Shown in pieces: positions 45,508 to 52,531 of a DNA stretch of 64,000 nt. The first letter of the stretch is position 1; each line of letters begins with the position of its first letter. Source of the stretch: Pseudoxanthomonas sp. PXM01 (lineage in GTDB: Bacteria > Pseudomonadota > Gammaproteobacteria > Xanthomonadales > Xanthomonadaceae); the NCBI RefSeq assembly GCF_014851815.1, contig NZ_JACVAJ010000002.1:186001-250000 (forward strand), read 5' to 3'. The notes below the pieces were generated by a model. It saw only the letters and a list, made by a program, of their open reading frames with translations. It searched no databases and was not told the origin of the DNA. A program made the translations under genes and the position numbers.

Positions 45508-46908
45508 ATGCGCTCCTTCCTGTTGCTGGCCCTGCTGGCGGCTCCGCTCCCTGTCCTCGCCGCCGAAGGCGACACCGGCCGTGCCTGGCAACCCGGCGAC
45601 CACCACGTGCACAGCGAATGGAGCGTCGACTGGAACCGCACCACTTCGCCGCCGACGCCGATCCGCGGCGGCGATTCACCGTACACGCGCAGCGACAACG
45701 CACGCCAGGCAGCGAAGTTCGGACTGACCTGGATGGTGCACACCGATCACGGCGGCCCCGGCCATTCGGTGGTGACGCGCGACCACGCCTGGCCCGCGCT
45801 GGAACAGGCGCGTCGCGACGTGCCCACGCTGATCCAGTTCAACGGCGCCGAATTCGACGTGCCCGCGGCGGAGCACGCGTCGTTGATCATCGCGCCATCG
45901 CCGCGCGAGCGCGATGAACTGGTGGAAATCGAACGCCGCTTCGGCCGCAGCGAACCTATCGACGGCGTGCAGCGCGACGATGGCCAGACCATGCTCGACG
46001 CACTGGCGCACATGCGCAGCCTGCCCGCGCCGCCACTCGTGTTCGTCAACCATCCCTCGCGTACCGCCAGCGGCGTCGGCATCTGGGGCGATGTGGATCC
46101 CACCGAACTGCGCGGCTGGCACGACACCGCACCACGCGTGCTGGTCGGCATGGAAGGCGCACCCGGCCACCAGGCCATCCGCAGCGAGCGCGGCCTGTAC
46201 CGCAACGCCGCGGCACCGACCTTCGGCGGCTTCGACCAGATGACCGCGCAGGTCGGCGGCGTATGGGACACGTTGCTGGCGGAAGGACGACGCTTCTGGA
46301 TCACCGCCACCTCCGACTCGCACGTCAACCTGCGCGATGGCGGCCGCGACTACGATCCCGGCGAATACAGCAAGACCTATGTGTGGGCGCGCCACGACGC
46401 GGACGACATCCTCGATGGCCTGCGGAACGGCCGCATGTTCGCGGTGACGGGCGACCTGGTCGACCGGCTCGAACTGCGCGTGCGCGCGGGCGGCAAGCGC
46501 GCGCCTTCCGCCACGCTCGGCGAGACGCTGGCGATGACGCCCGGCGACACGATGCGCATCGAACTGCGCGTGCGCCAACCCGCGCGCCCGAACACGCACG
46601 GCGACATGCCCGTGCTGGCGCAGATGGAAGTGATCGTCGGCTCGCCCGGCGATGACGGCGCGCCGGTGATGCAGACCCGGCGCTGGACCGCGGAGCAGTG
46701 GCGTCGCGACGGTGACTGGCGCGTCGTCACGTGGGAACTGCCTGTCCCGGCACGCGGCGCCTTCGTGCGTGCACGCGGCAGCAACACAGGGGAAGCGGCG
46801 CCGCTGGCCGACGTGCCCGGCGAGGATCCGTGGCAGGACCTGTGGTTCTATTCCAATCCGGTGTTCATCGACACCGCCGGCCCGCAGGCGCAACGCCCTG
46901 CACGTTGA
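45508..46908 (+). CDS. Exported PHP-domain phosphoesterase
   Basis: This 466-residue protein has a signal peptide (about 1-19). Its PHP domain has GDHHVHSEWS (HxH metal motif, about residues 31-38), MVHTDHGGPGHS, QFNGAEFDVPAAEHASL, VFVNHPSR and the late ATSDSHVN. PHP enzymes are metal-dependent phosphoesterases. A C-terminal beta domain (about 310-466) follows. It lies 96 bases after the TonB receptor and may process the same ligand before or after uptake (inference). No lipid anchor is seen. Confidence 0.88.
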   Translation: MRSFLLLALLAAPLPVLAAEGDTGRAWQPGDHHVHSEWSVDWNRTTSPPTPIRGGDSPYTRSDNARQAAKFGLTWMVHTDHGGPGHSVVTRDHAWPALEQARRDVPTLIQFNGAEFDVPAAEHASLIIAPSPRERDELVEIERRFGRSEPIDGVQRDDGQTMLDALAHMRSLPAPPLVFVNHPSRTASGVGIWGDVDPTELRGWHDTAPRVLVGMEGAPGHQAIRSERGLYRNAAAPTFGGFDQMTAQVGGVWDTLLAEGRRFWITATSDSHVNLRDGGRDYDPGEYSKTYVWARHDADDILDGLRNGRMFAVTGDLVDRLELRVRAGGKRAPSATLGETLAMTPGDTMRIELRVRQPARPNTHGDMPVLAQMEVIVGSPGDDGAPVMQTRRWTAEQWRRDGDWRVVTWELPVPARGAFVRARGSNTGEAAPLADVPGEDPWQDLWFYSNPVFIDTAGPQAQRPAR

Positions 46909-47193
46909 GCACAAGACAGCGGGTGTTCACGCCCGCGCGTGATCCGGCCCGCAGTTCCCGCCATCGGCGCCCCATGCGTTGACGCGGTCTTTGCGAAACG
47001 CACGCGACACTTCACGTGTGGTCGATGCCGCAACCGCGGCGTGCCGGATCCAGGTGAAACAGCCACGGCGGCCACACCGGTACCGTTGTACGAAGCCCTA
47101 GCTTCGTCCAGCCTAGCTGCAAGTGCGTCCCCGTCCGAAGGATCGCTGGCGCGGTACCTGCTTCATCGCAGAAGGACGACGGAACGCGTGGCC
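46909..47193. other. 285-base gap without a recognised gene
   Basis: This lies between the 3' ends of the PHP gene and the 75-residue minus-strand gene. Open frames here have no ribosome sites or protein-like composition. I see no terminator with a T-run after the PHP gene. A short hairpin (GAAGC..GCTTC at about 47093) is the only structure noticed. Confidence 0.5.
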
Positions 47194-47218
47194 TCAGCCG
47201 CGCGTTCCGTCTTTCTGC
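47168..47218. terminator. Hairpin over the end of the 75-residue gene
   Basis: GACGGAACGCG pairs with CGCGTTCCGTC across a 12-base loop, and flanking GCAGAA/TTCTGC extends it with mismatches. The minus-strand stop codon lies in the loop. T-rich sequence follows only weakly on either side. Confidence 0.5.
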
Positions 47219-47421
47219 GGATCGGCGGAGGTACGGACATCGCAACGCGTGTCCGCGAACGCCTTCGACCCGGACAAAGAACCGGGTGCCGTCAATGTCG
47301 CGACCGCCAGCGTGGCCGCTGCAAGCAGCCCCGTGGCGCAATGCGGCACCAGGTCCATGGAGGTCATCGCTTCGCGCCGGAGCACGCGCCGGCGTCCGGC
47401 ATCGGGCGAAAAGCGCTTCAT
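47194..47421 (-). CDS. Small putative exported or membrane protein
   Basis: This 75-residue protein has a basic N-terminus (KRFSPDAGRRRVLRRE), one hydrophobic segment (about 30-47: GLLAAATLAVATLTAPG) and a polar end with one cysteine. The ATG overlaps the stop of the preceding 102-residue gene by four bases, which supports a real, coupled gene. No family is recognised. The stop is inside a hairpin. Confidence 0.5.
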   Translation of the reverse strand: MKRFSPDAGRRRVLRREAMTSMDLVPHCATGLLAAATLAVATLTAPGSLSGSKAFADTRCDVRTSADPQKDGTRG

Positions 47422-47726
47422 ACGTTCCTCGGCGGCAGCGGCACGCGCACGCGCGGGGTGACGTCGGCGGGCGACGCCAGCGACTGCATCTGGCAGAAGG
47501 TGGCGTCGTAGGCGGCGACCTCTTCTTGGTACTGGCAGAGCGCGCGGAACGGGTTGCGCGCCGACAGCGCCTGGGCCGAGGCACGCAGGCGTTCGCCGTC
47601 GGGATGGGTCTGCACCAGTGCGGCGACCCATACGGTCAGGGCTTCGAGTTGCCCCGTGGCGCGGGCGTCGCTGGTTTCCAGTCTTTCCAGCAGGGAATGC
47701 AAATGGGTCTGTGTGTACAACAGCAT
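47418..47726 (-). CDS. Small hypothetical helical protein
   Basis: This 102-residue, mostly helical soluble protein includes TQTHLHSLLERLETSDARAT, LTVWVAALVQTHPDGERLR and NPFRALCQYQEEVAAY. There is no signal or membrane segment and no recognised family. I chose the ATG at 47726; an upstream in-frame ATG adds a low-complexity Ala/Gly stretch. The next gene starts inside its stop codon. Confidence 0.62.
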   Translation of the reverse strand: MLLYTQTHLHSLLERLETSDARATGQLEALTVWVAALVQTHPDGERLRASAQALSARNPFRALCQYQEEVAAYDATFCQMQSLASPADVTPRVRVPLPPRNV

Positions 47727-47869
47727 GGGGCAAGCGTCCGGTGCGTGATCACCGCGTCCTGGCCCCTGTTCCGGCTGCGGTTTCCCCTGATCACGCGCAG
47801 ATGATGCGGCGGCGGCCAGGGCCGCCGCCGCGCGAGTCATGCGCCGTTAGGGAAAACGTGACTTGTGGC

Positions 47870-48361
47870 CTACCCGCGCAGGTTCACCTCGGCGACCTTG
47901 TCTTCGTAGTCCTCCTTGGGATCCACGCCCAGCAGCATCTTCACGCCGGCCAGCAGACTCTGCTCGTTGAGCCAGATCTCCGCGTGCTCGGCATCGAAAC
48001 GCAGCAGCGCGAGTTTGGGATCGTCCTTGCCGCCTTCGTACCACGCGGCGATGAAGGGGTTCCACAGCCGCTCGATCACCGCGCGGTCGTCGTCGCGCAC
48101 CAGCGACCCCTGCAGGCTGGCGAAGATGTCGTGTCCCATCGACGCGAAGGTGGCGATGGCGCGCTGCGGCGCTGACGTGCGCTGCGCGAGCAGGTTGTCG
48201 GTGGCAGTGAAGATCCACAACGGCCCGCGTCCCTCATGTTCCAGCAACGCCGTCATCGGACGCGTATGCCCGTCCTCGGCGCCGTCCAGGCCCAGCATCA
48301 TCGTGCGATCGGACTTGATCGCCTTCCACAGCTTCTTCTCGAGTTCCTCGGGCGTATGCAT
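47870..48361 (-). CDS. Pyridoxamine 5'-phosphate oxidase-like stress protein
   Basis: This 163-residue protein has the split-barrel flavin-binding fold of general stress proteins such as Xanthomonas FMN-binding stress protein: SDRTMMLGLDGAEDGHTRPMTALL, GPLWIFTATDN, and FIAAWYEGGKDDPKLALLRF. It probably binds FMN; its substrate is unknown. GAGGAAG precedes the ATG at 48361. It is divergent from the glycine-zipper gene. Confidence 0.88.
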   Translation of the reverse strand: MHTPEELEKKLWKAIKSDRTMMLGLDGAEDGHTRPMTALLEHEGRGPLWIFTATDNLLAQRTSAPQRAIATFASMGHDIFASLQGSLVRDDDRAVIERLWNPFIAAWYEGGKDDPKLALLRFDAEHAEIWLNEQSLLAGVKMLLGVDPKEDYEDKVAEVNLRG

Positions 48362-48570
48362 GGCGCACTTCCTCGTCGGTGGTGCGCGCACGCTAGTCGC
48401 CGGGGCGTCGCGTCGCCGTCAACGGCATCGGCCATCGTCAGCCGTGCGTCATCTTTGTCGCGCCTGCGTCACGGCCGGCGTACTCGCGGATGAACGGTAG
48501 CGGCGTCTTTCACCACGCGTTCGCGATGGCGCGCGCAGGCTGGCCTCGCGATTCCCACAGGAGATCCGCC

Positions 48571-48930
48571 ATGAATACCCCCCGTGTCCTGTTGTCGCTC
48601 GGCCTGATGTCGGTGATGTCGGCTGCCGTCGCGCAGACGTACGGCCCGCAGGACGAAGGCCGCCGCTTCAGCGATGGCAGCAAGATCGAATGCCGCAACG
48701 TGGAAGTGCAGAAGAACAGCCGCGATCCCAACCGCGTCGCCGGCACCGCCATCGGCGCGGTTGTCGGCGGCCTGCTGGGCAACCAGGTCGGCAGCGGCAA
48801 CGGCAAGAAGGTCGCCACCGTCGGTGGCGCCGTAGCGGGCGGCGCAATCGGCCGCAAGGTGCAGGGCAACAGCCAGGAGAACAAGGGCGACCGCATCGTC
48901 GAACGTCGTTGCGAGCGCATCTACCGCTAA
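48571..48930 (+). CDS. Exported glycine-zipper (2TM) envelope protein
   Basis: This 119-residue protein has a signal peptide (about 1-22, ending AAVA-Q). It has a glycine-zipper segment with two glycine-spaced stretches, AGTAIGAVVGGLLGNQVG and VATVGGAVAGGAIGRKV. The C-terminus has ERRCERIYR. The family includes 17-kDa surface antigens and SlyB-like envelope proteins that insert in the outer membrane. CAGGAG precedes the start. It is a single-gene unit with its own terminator. Confidence 0.88.
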   Translation: MNTPRVLLSLGLMSVMSAAVAQTYGPQDEGRRFSDGSKIECRNVEVQKNSRDPNRVAGTAIGAVVGGLLGNQVGSGNGKKVATVGGAVAGGAIGRKVQGNSQENKGDRIVERRCERIYR

Positions 48931-48959
48931 GTGCGTCTGCCCCCGGGACAGGCGCGCCG

Positions 48960-48994
48960 GGCGCCTGCGGTGACGAGGCCGCAGGCGCCTTTTT
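48960..48994 (+). terminator. Rho-independent terminator
   Basis: A perfect 11-bp stem (GGCGCCTGCGG / CCGCAGGCGCC) with an eight-base loop is followed by five T residues, 29 bases after the glycine-zipper stop. Confidence 0.93.
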
Positions 48995-49035
48995 CTTTCC
49001 CTGACTGCGGTCATCGCCGCCGGGTCAGCGCATCG

Positions 49036-50538
49036 TCACAGTTCGTCCTGGCACGCCCGCTTCAGCCTGTCGTCGCCGCTGCCTGCGCAGCGGGCGGCGT
49101 AAAGGCGTGCCGCGTCGGCCTTGCCTGCACGACGGTTCAGGCGCACGCCATACGGCAGCAGTTCCGGCGGATCACCCAGGCTCTTGCGGCTGGTTTCCAG
49201 CACCTGCAGTGCCTGCTCGCGGTTGCTGCTGCGGCTGGCCATGTCCAGCGTGAGCTGGTGCAGCGCGAACAACGAGTCGTTGCGTCCGAGCTCGCCCTGC
49301 AGCACCGGCAGTGCCTTGTCGCGATCCATCTGCGACTCCATCAACCGCATCGCGGTGTAACGGATCAGCGGCGTTTCCGCTGCCGGACTCCGCACCAGCG
49401 CCTGCAGCACCGCATCCTGCTGGGGACGCGTCAGGCGCGTGGCATCGGCAGCCAGAACCTGGTGCGCCAGTTGCATGGACGCGAACATCGCATCCACCTG
49501 CGTGTCCCCCGCCCACGACAGCGCGCGCATGTCGGGCCGCTCCAGGTCGGCGTGTTTCGTTTCGATGTGCGCGCGCACCCGCTCGATGCGCTGCGCGGAG
49601 TCACGGTGCGTATTGCCGCCGGCCTGCTGCACGCGCTGCTGGGTGGCGCCGACCAGCGCGGTGATCAGATTGTCCACGCCCTTGTTGTCGTCGAGCCGAC
49701 GCTTGGCCGAGCGCGCCTGGTCACTGTTCTGCAGGTAACGGCCCAGCGTCGCCGCCACACCCTGCTGCATGGCGGTGGACGGCGTACCCGCCTGCCGGCG
49801 TTGCTGCTCCCACAGTTCCATGCGGCCCAGCATGTCCATCATGGCGATCGGGTTGTAACCGGCAGCGACCATCAGGTCGGTCCCCATCCGATCGGCTTCA
49901 TCCTCCTGCGCGCGTGCCCGCGTGGGCACGATGCCGGCCTGCACCGACTGCATCGCCGTCTCGCGCAGCAGCGCGTGGCGCACGTAGTCGGTGCTCGGGC
50001 GCGAGGTGCTGACGCCGGCGTACTCGCGGTCCAGGTAGATCGAGGTCAGGCCGGCGCCCACGCCCTTCGCGGTTTCCAGCGCGCTCTTGCCCGGGTGCTT
50101 GCGCAGCACATGCACGTATTCGTGCGCCAGCAGCGCGGCGATCTCGTCCTGGCTCTCCAGGCTCTGCAGCATGCCGGCCGCAACGAAGATGGACCCGTCC
50201 TCCGCCGCGTACGCCTGGAAGGTGGGGTCGGGAATCACGTAGACGCGCGCCGCCGGCGCCCTGGGCCCGGCGGCACGCCGGATCTCCTGCAATACCCGGT
50301 CCAGCGCGCCGTCCAGCTGCGGCTGCTGTACCACGCCATAGGCCCACCGTTGCCGTTCCACCGGCGTCATCGTGCGGTTCTGGCGGAACGACTGCAGCAC
50401 GCCACCCAGCAACTGCGCGTTGCGGTTCAACCGCTCCAGGTCCTTGTCGCTGATCAGCGGCTTGCCCGCCTGCGCGGCCGGCGACGCGCAGGCCAGTGCG
50501 AACACCAGCAGCGCGCAGGCGCCGCGGCGCGCGTTCAC
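49036..50538 (-). CDS. Exported M48 family metallopeptidase
   Basis: This 500-residue protein has a signal peptide (about 1-25). Its zinc peptidase domain has ALLAHEYVHVLRKHPG (HExxH near residue 150) and the downstream EDEADRMGTDLM with the third ligand. The C-terminal half is helical and TPR-like. The layout resembles BepA/YfgC-type periplasmic proteases that handle outer-membrane proteins, an inference from fold. It starts at a GTG (50538) that overlaps the stop of the SH3-like gene by four bases. Confidence 0.88.
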   Translation of the reverse strand: MNARRGACALLVFALACASPAAQAGKPLISDKDLERLNRNAQLLGGVLQSFRQNRTMTPVERQRWAYGVVQQPQLDGALDRVLQEIRRAAGPRAPAARVYVIPDPTFQAYAAEDGSIFVAAGMLQSLESQDEIAALLAHEYVHVLRKHPGKSALETAKGVGAGLTSIYLDREYAGVSTSRPSTDYVRHALLRETAMQSVQAGIVPTRARAQEDEADRMGTDLMVAAGYNPIAMMDMLGRMELWEQQRRQAGTPSTAMQQGVAATLGRYLQNSDQARSAKRRLDDNKGVDNLITALVGATQQRVQQAGGNTHRDSAQRIERVRAHIETKHADLERPDMRALSWAGDTQVDAMFASMQLAHQVLAADATRLTRPQQDAVLQALVRSPAAETPLIRYTAMRLMESQMDRDKALPVLQGELGRNDSLFALHQLTLDMASRSSNREQALQVLETSRKSLGDPPELLPYGVRLNRRAGKADAARLYAARCAGSGDDRLKRACQDEL

Positions 50539-50957
50539 GGACAGCCCTCGCCCGCACCGCGCACGCCGGCGGTAGCCGCGTCGCGGCTGGCGGTGACGCC
50601 GCTGCCCGTGCGCGCGGGTGCACAACGCACGCCGGGCGCCAGGCTCAGGTCGCCTTCGATGCGCAGCTTCAACTTGTCCACCCACACCGGGCCTGCGGCG
50701 GTCTGCACCTGCACATAGCCCTTGCGCGACACATCGAGCACCGGCGCGTTGGCCAGCGACGCCCCCGCTACGCTCTGGCCGGTACGCTTGAAGCGCTCGC
50801 CGTCCTGCTCGAACGTGGCCACCTGCTCACTGGTGGCCTGGATCACCTTCGCCTTCAGCGGCGTGCCGCCGTTCCCTGCCCACGCTGTCGCTGTCGCCGC
50901 CACCAGTACCGCCCGCAGCGCCCACGCCCGGCGCATCTTCGCTTTCGCCTTGTCCAT
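50535..50957 (-). CDS. Small exported SH3-like protein
   Basis: This 140-residue protein has a signal-like N-terminus (about 8-27: RRAWALRAVLVAATATAWAG). A strand-rich SH3b-like part (about 35-105) ends in GYVQVQTAAGPVWVDKLKL, followed by a polar tail with two cysteines. It probably binds cell-wall or protein ligands in the periplasm. GGGAG precedes the ATG at 50957. Its first 131 bases lie inside the end of the CHASE2 gene in another frame. Confidence 0.72.
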   Translation of the reverse strand: MDKAKAKMRRAWALRAVLVAATATAWAGNGGTPLKAKVIQATSEQVATFEQDGERFKRTGQSVAGASLANAPVLDVSRKGYVQVQTAAGPVWVDKLKLRIEGDLSLAPGVRCAPARTGSGVTASRDAATAGVRGAGEGCP

Positions 50958-52446
50958 TGCCCTGCTCCCGCTTGTCGGGGCCCTGCGGCCCGAGGTTTGC
51001 CACGTACCACGTCACGGCCAGCGCAAGTCCCAGCAGACCGATCCAGTCCTGCGGCGGCTGGTGCAGCACGCCCTGCGCGAACACCGCCACACCCAGCCCC
51101 AGCAGCACCGACAGCGCCGCCATCAACACCAGGCGTTTGATCGTGCCGCGCACCGTTACCAGGACGATGCCTGCCGCCAACGACAACAGCACCGCGTTGA
51201 GCAACGCCAGGCGATTGTTCGCGCCGTCGGTGCGGTGCGTGCGGCGTTCGCCCCAGGTCATCAGGTTGTCCAGCGCCATCGCATGCAGGTAGACGCCGGG
51301 AATCTGCTGGTGCACCGGCGACAGCACGCGGTCGTTGAGACCGGTCAGATGGGTGCCGACCAGAACTACGCGATCGGTCAATGCATCGCGCATCGCCTCG
51401 TCGTCCAGCTGTTCCTCGAACACGGTGAACGTGTACGCGCACTGCGCGCGATGGCGGTCCTCCACCTGCTCGTCGCGACCGCTGTTGAAGCTGTCCCACA
51501 GCAGCCGCGCCGAAGCGGCCAGCCGCGTGCCGAGGGCGACGTCACCGGTGCGCGTGCAGGCGCCGTTGCCGCCGCTGCCCCGCGGCAGTGTGCTGCCCCA
51601 GCGCACCACCATCGGCTGCGCCCGCGCCTGCGCGGACAGTGCCGAGACCGGCGCGCTGCATCCCGTCCCGCGCTCGGCGCACGCTGCTTCATACAGCGCC
51701 AACGCCACACTGCGCGCGTCGGCACCCCCGGTTCCGCCCACGTCCGTGCGCATCGCCGCGCCCTGGGCATTGATGTAGTCGCCGCGGATGCTCAACGGGT
51801 AATCGCTGCCCGCCCCCTGCCAACTGGTCACCACGTCGCGCGCACCGCCCGCGCCGGAAAAGATCGAACGTCCGCCCGGCGCGGCGACGCCGAAGTACAC
51901 CGGAATCCCCGCCGCCGCGATTTCCTCGCCGATGCCCAGGCGTGCGTCCTCGTAGCTGTCGTCGTAGTCGCGACGCTGCTGCATCAGGATGTCCAGGTAC
52001 ACCGCGCGCGGACGCTGGGCCAGGATGCGGCGCAGCAGTTCGTCGTAATAGGTGTACTGCGGCGGCCACCCCACGCCGCGTGCCGCCAGCGTGTGGTCGT
52101 CGATCATCACCACCGCCACGTGGTCCTGCGCATCGCTGCCGTAGAACGGCGCCATCACGCGCGCGGTGATGCGCTGCGACTGCGCCTTGCTGGCGTTGTC
52201 CAGGCCGAACGGCTCGATCAGGTTGAACAGCAAGCCCAGCAGGAACACGCAGAAGAACACCAGCACGGTCGCGTCAACGACTTGCCCCGCGATACTGCGC
52301 GGACGCCAGGCGATGCCGTGCAGCCATGCCAATCTTGGATGCTTCGCGGCCAGTTGCGCCAGCCACGCACCCAGCCCCACCCCATCCCCGCGCGCGTCCG
52401 CGCCAGGCGGCGTGTCCTGTCCCTGCGGTGTGGCCTGCTCCGCCAC
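50827..52446 (-). CDS. CHASE2-domain membrane protein
   Basis: This 539-residue protein has one N-terminal membrane helix (about 55-77), then a large extracytoplasmic CHASE2 sensor (about 90-380: VAVVMIDDHTLAARG, RPRAVYLDILMQQRRDYDD, DRVVLVGTHLTGLNDRV, PGVYLHAMALDNLM). Two or three membrane helices (about 415-490) and a Gly/Asp/Glu-rich tail follow. No kinase or cyclase output domain is attached. The last 43 codons overlap the SH3-like gene, so that tail may be recent or non-functional. It leads the CHASE2/SH3/M48 operon. Confidence 0.87.
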   Translation of the reverse strand: MAEQATPQGQDTPPGADARGDGVGLGAWLAQLAAKHPRLAWLHGIAWRPRSIAGQVVDATVLVFFCVFLLGLLFNLIEPFGLDNASKAQSQRITARVMAPFYGSDAQDHVAVVMIDDHTLAARGVGWPPQYTYYDELLRRILAQRPRAVYLDILMQQRRDYDDSYEDARLGIGEEIAAAGIPVYFGVAAPGGRSIFSGAGGARDVVTSWQGAGSDYPLSIRGDYINAQGAAMRTDVGGTGGADARSVALALYEAACAERGTGCSAPVSALSAQARAQPMVVRWGSTLPRGSGGNGACTRTGDVALGTRLAASARLLWDSFNSGRDEQVEDRHRAQCAYTFTVFEEQLDDEAMRDALTDRVVLVGTHLTGLNDRVLSPVHQQIPGVYLHAMALDNLMTWGERRTHRTDGANNRLALLNAVLLSLAAGIVLVTVRGTIKRLVLMAALSVLLGLGVAVFAQGVLHQPPQDWIGLLGLALAVTWYVANLGPQGPDKREQGNGQGESEDAPGVGAAGGTGGGDSDSVGRERRHAAEGEGDPGHQ

Positions 52447-52493
52447 GCTTTCCCCCGGTCTGCGCCGGCACCCCCGTCCCGGCTCCGTGCACC

Positions 52494-52506
52494 ATAACGG
52501 CCGTTA
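52494..52506. promoter_or_regulatory. Palindromic site upstream of the CHASE2 operon
   Basis: ATAACG-GC-CGTTA contains the perfect palindrome TAACGGCCGTTA. It lies 48 bases before the CHASE2 start. It matches the core of the toxin-antitoxin operator at 54829-54844 (ATAACG-AC-CGTTA) at all but one of 13 positions. Confidence 0.5.
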
Positions 52507-52531
52507 CGCAGGGCAGCAACCTCGACGCGCG

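Noticed and set aside
42274-45612. A 1112-codon open frame on the minus strand across the TonB receptor
   Set aside because: It is the complement of a strongly codon-biased gene. It shows valine/arginine/glycine-rich noise and no recognisable domain.
48931-50718. A 595-codon open frame on the plus strand opposite the M48 peptidase
   Set aside because: The minus-strand gene has a zinc motif and a signal peptide. The opposite frame has no domain and crosses the terminator of the glycine-zipper gene.
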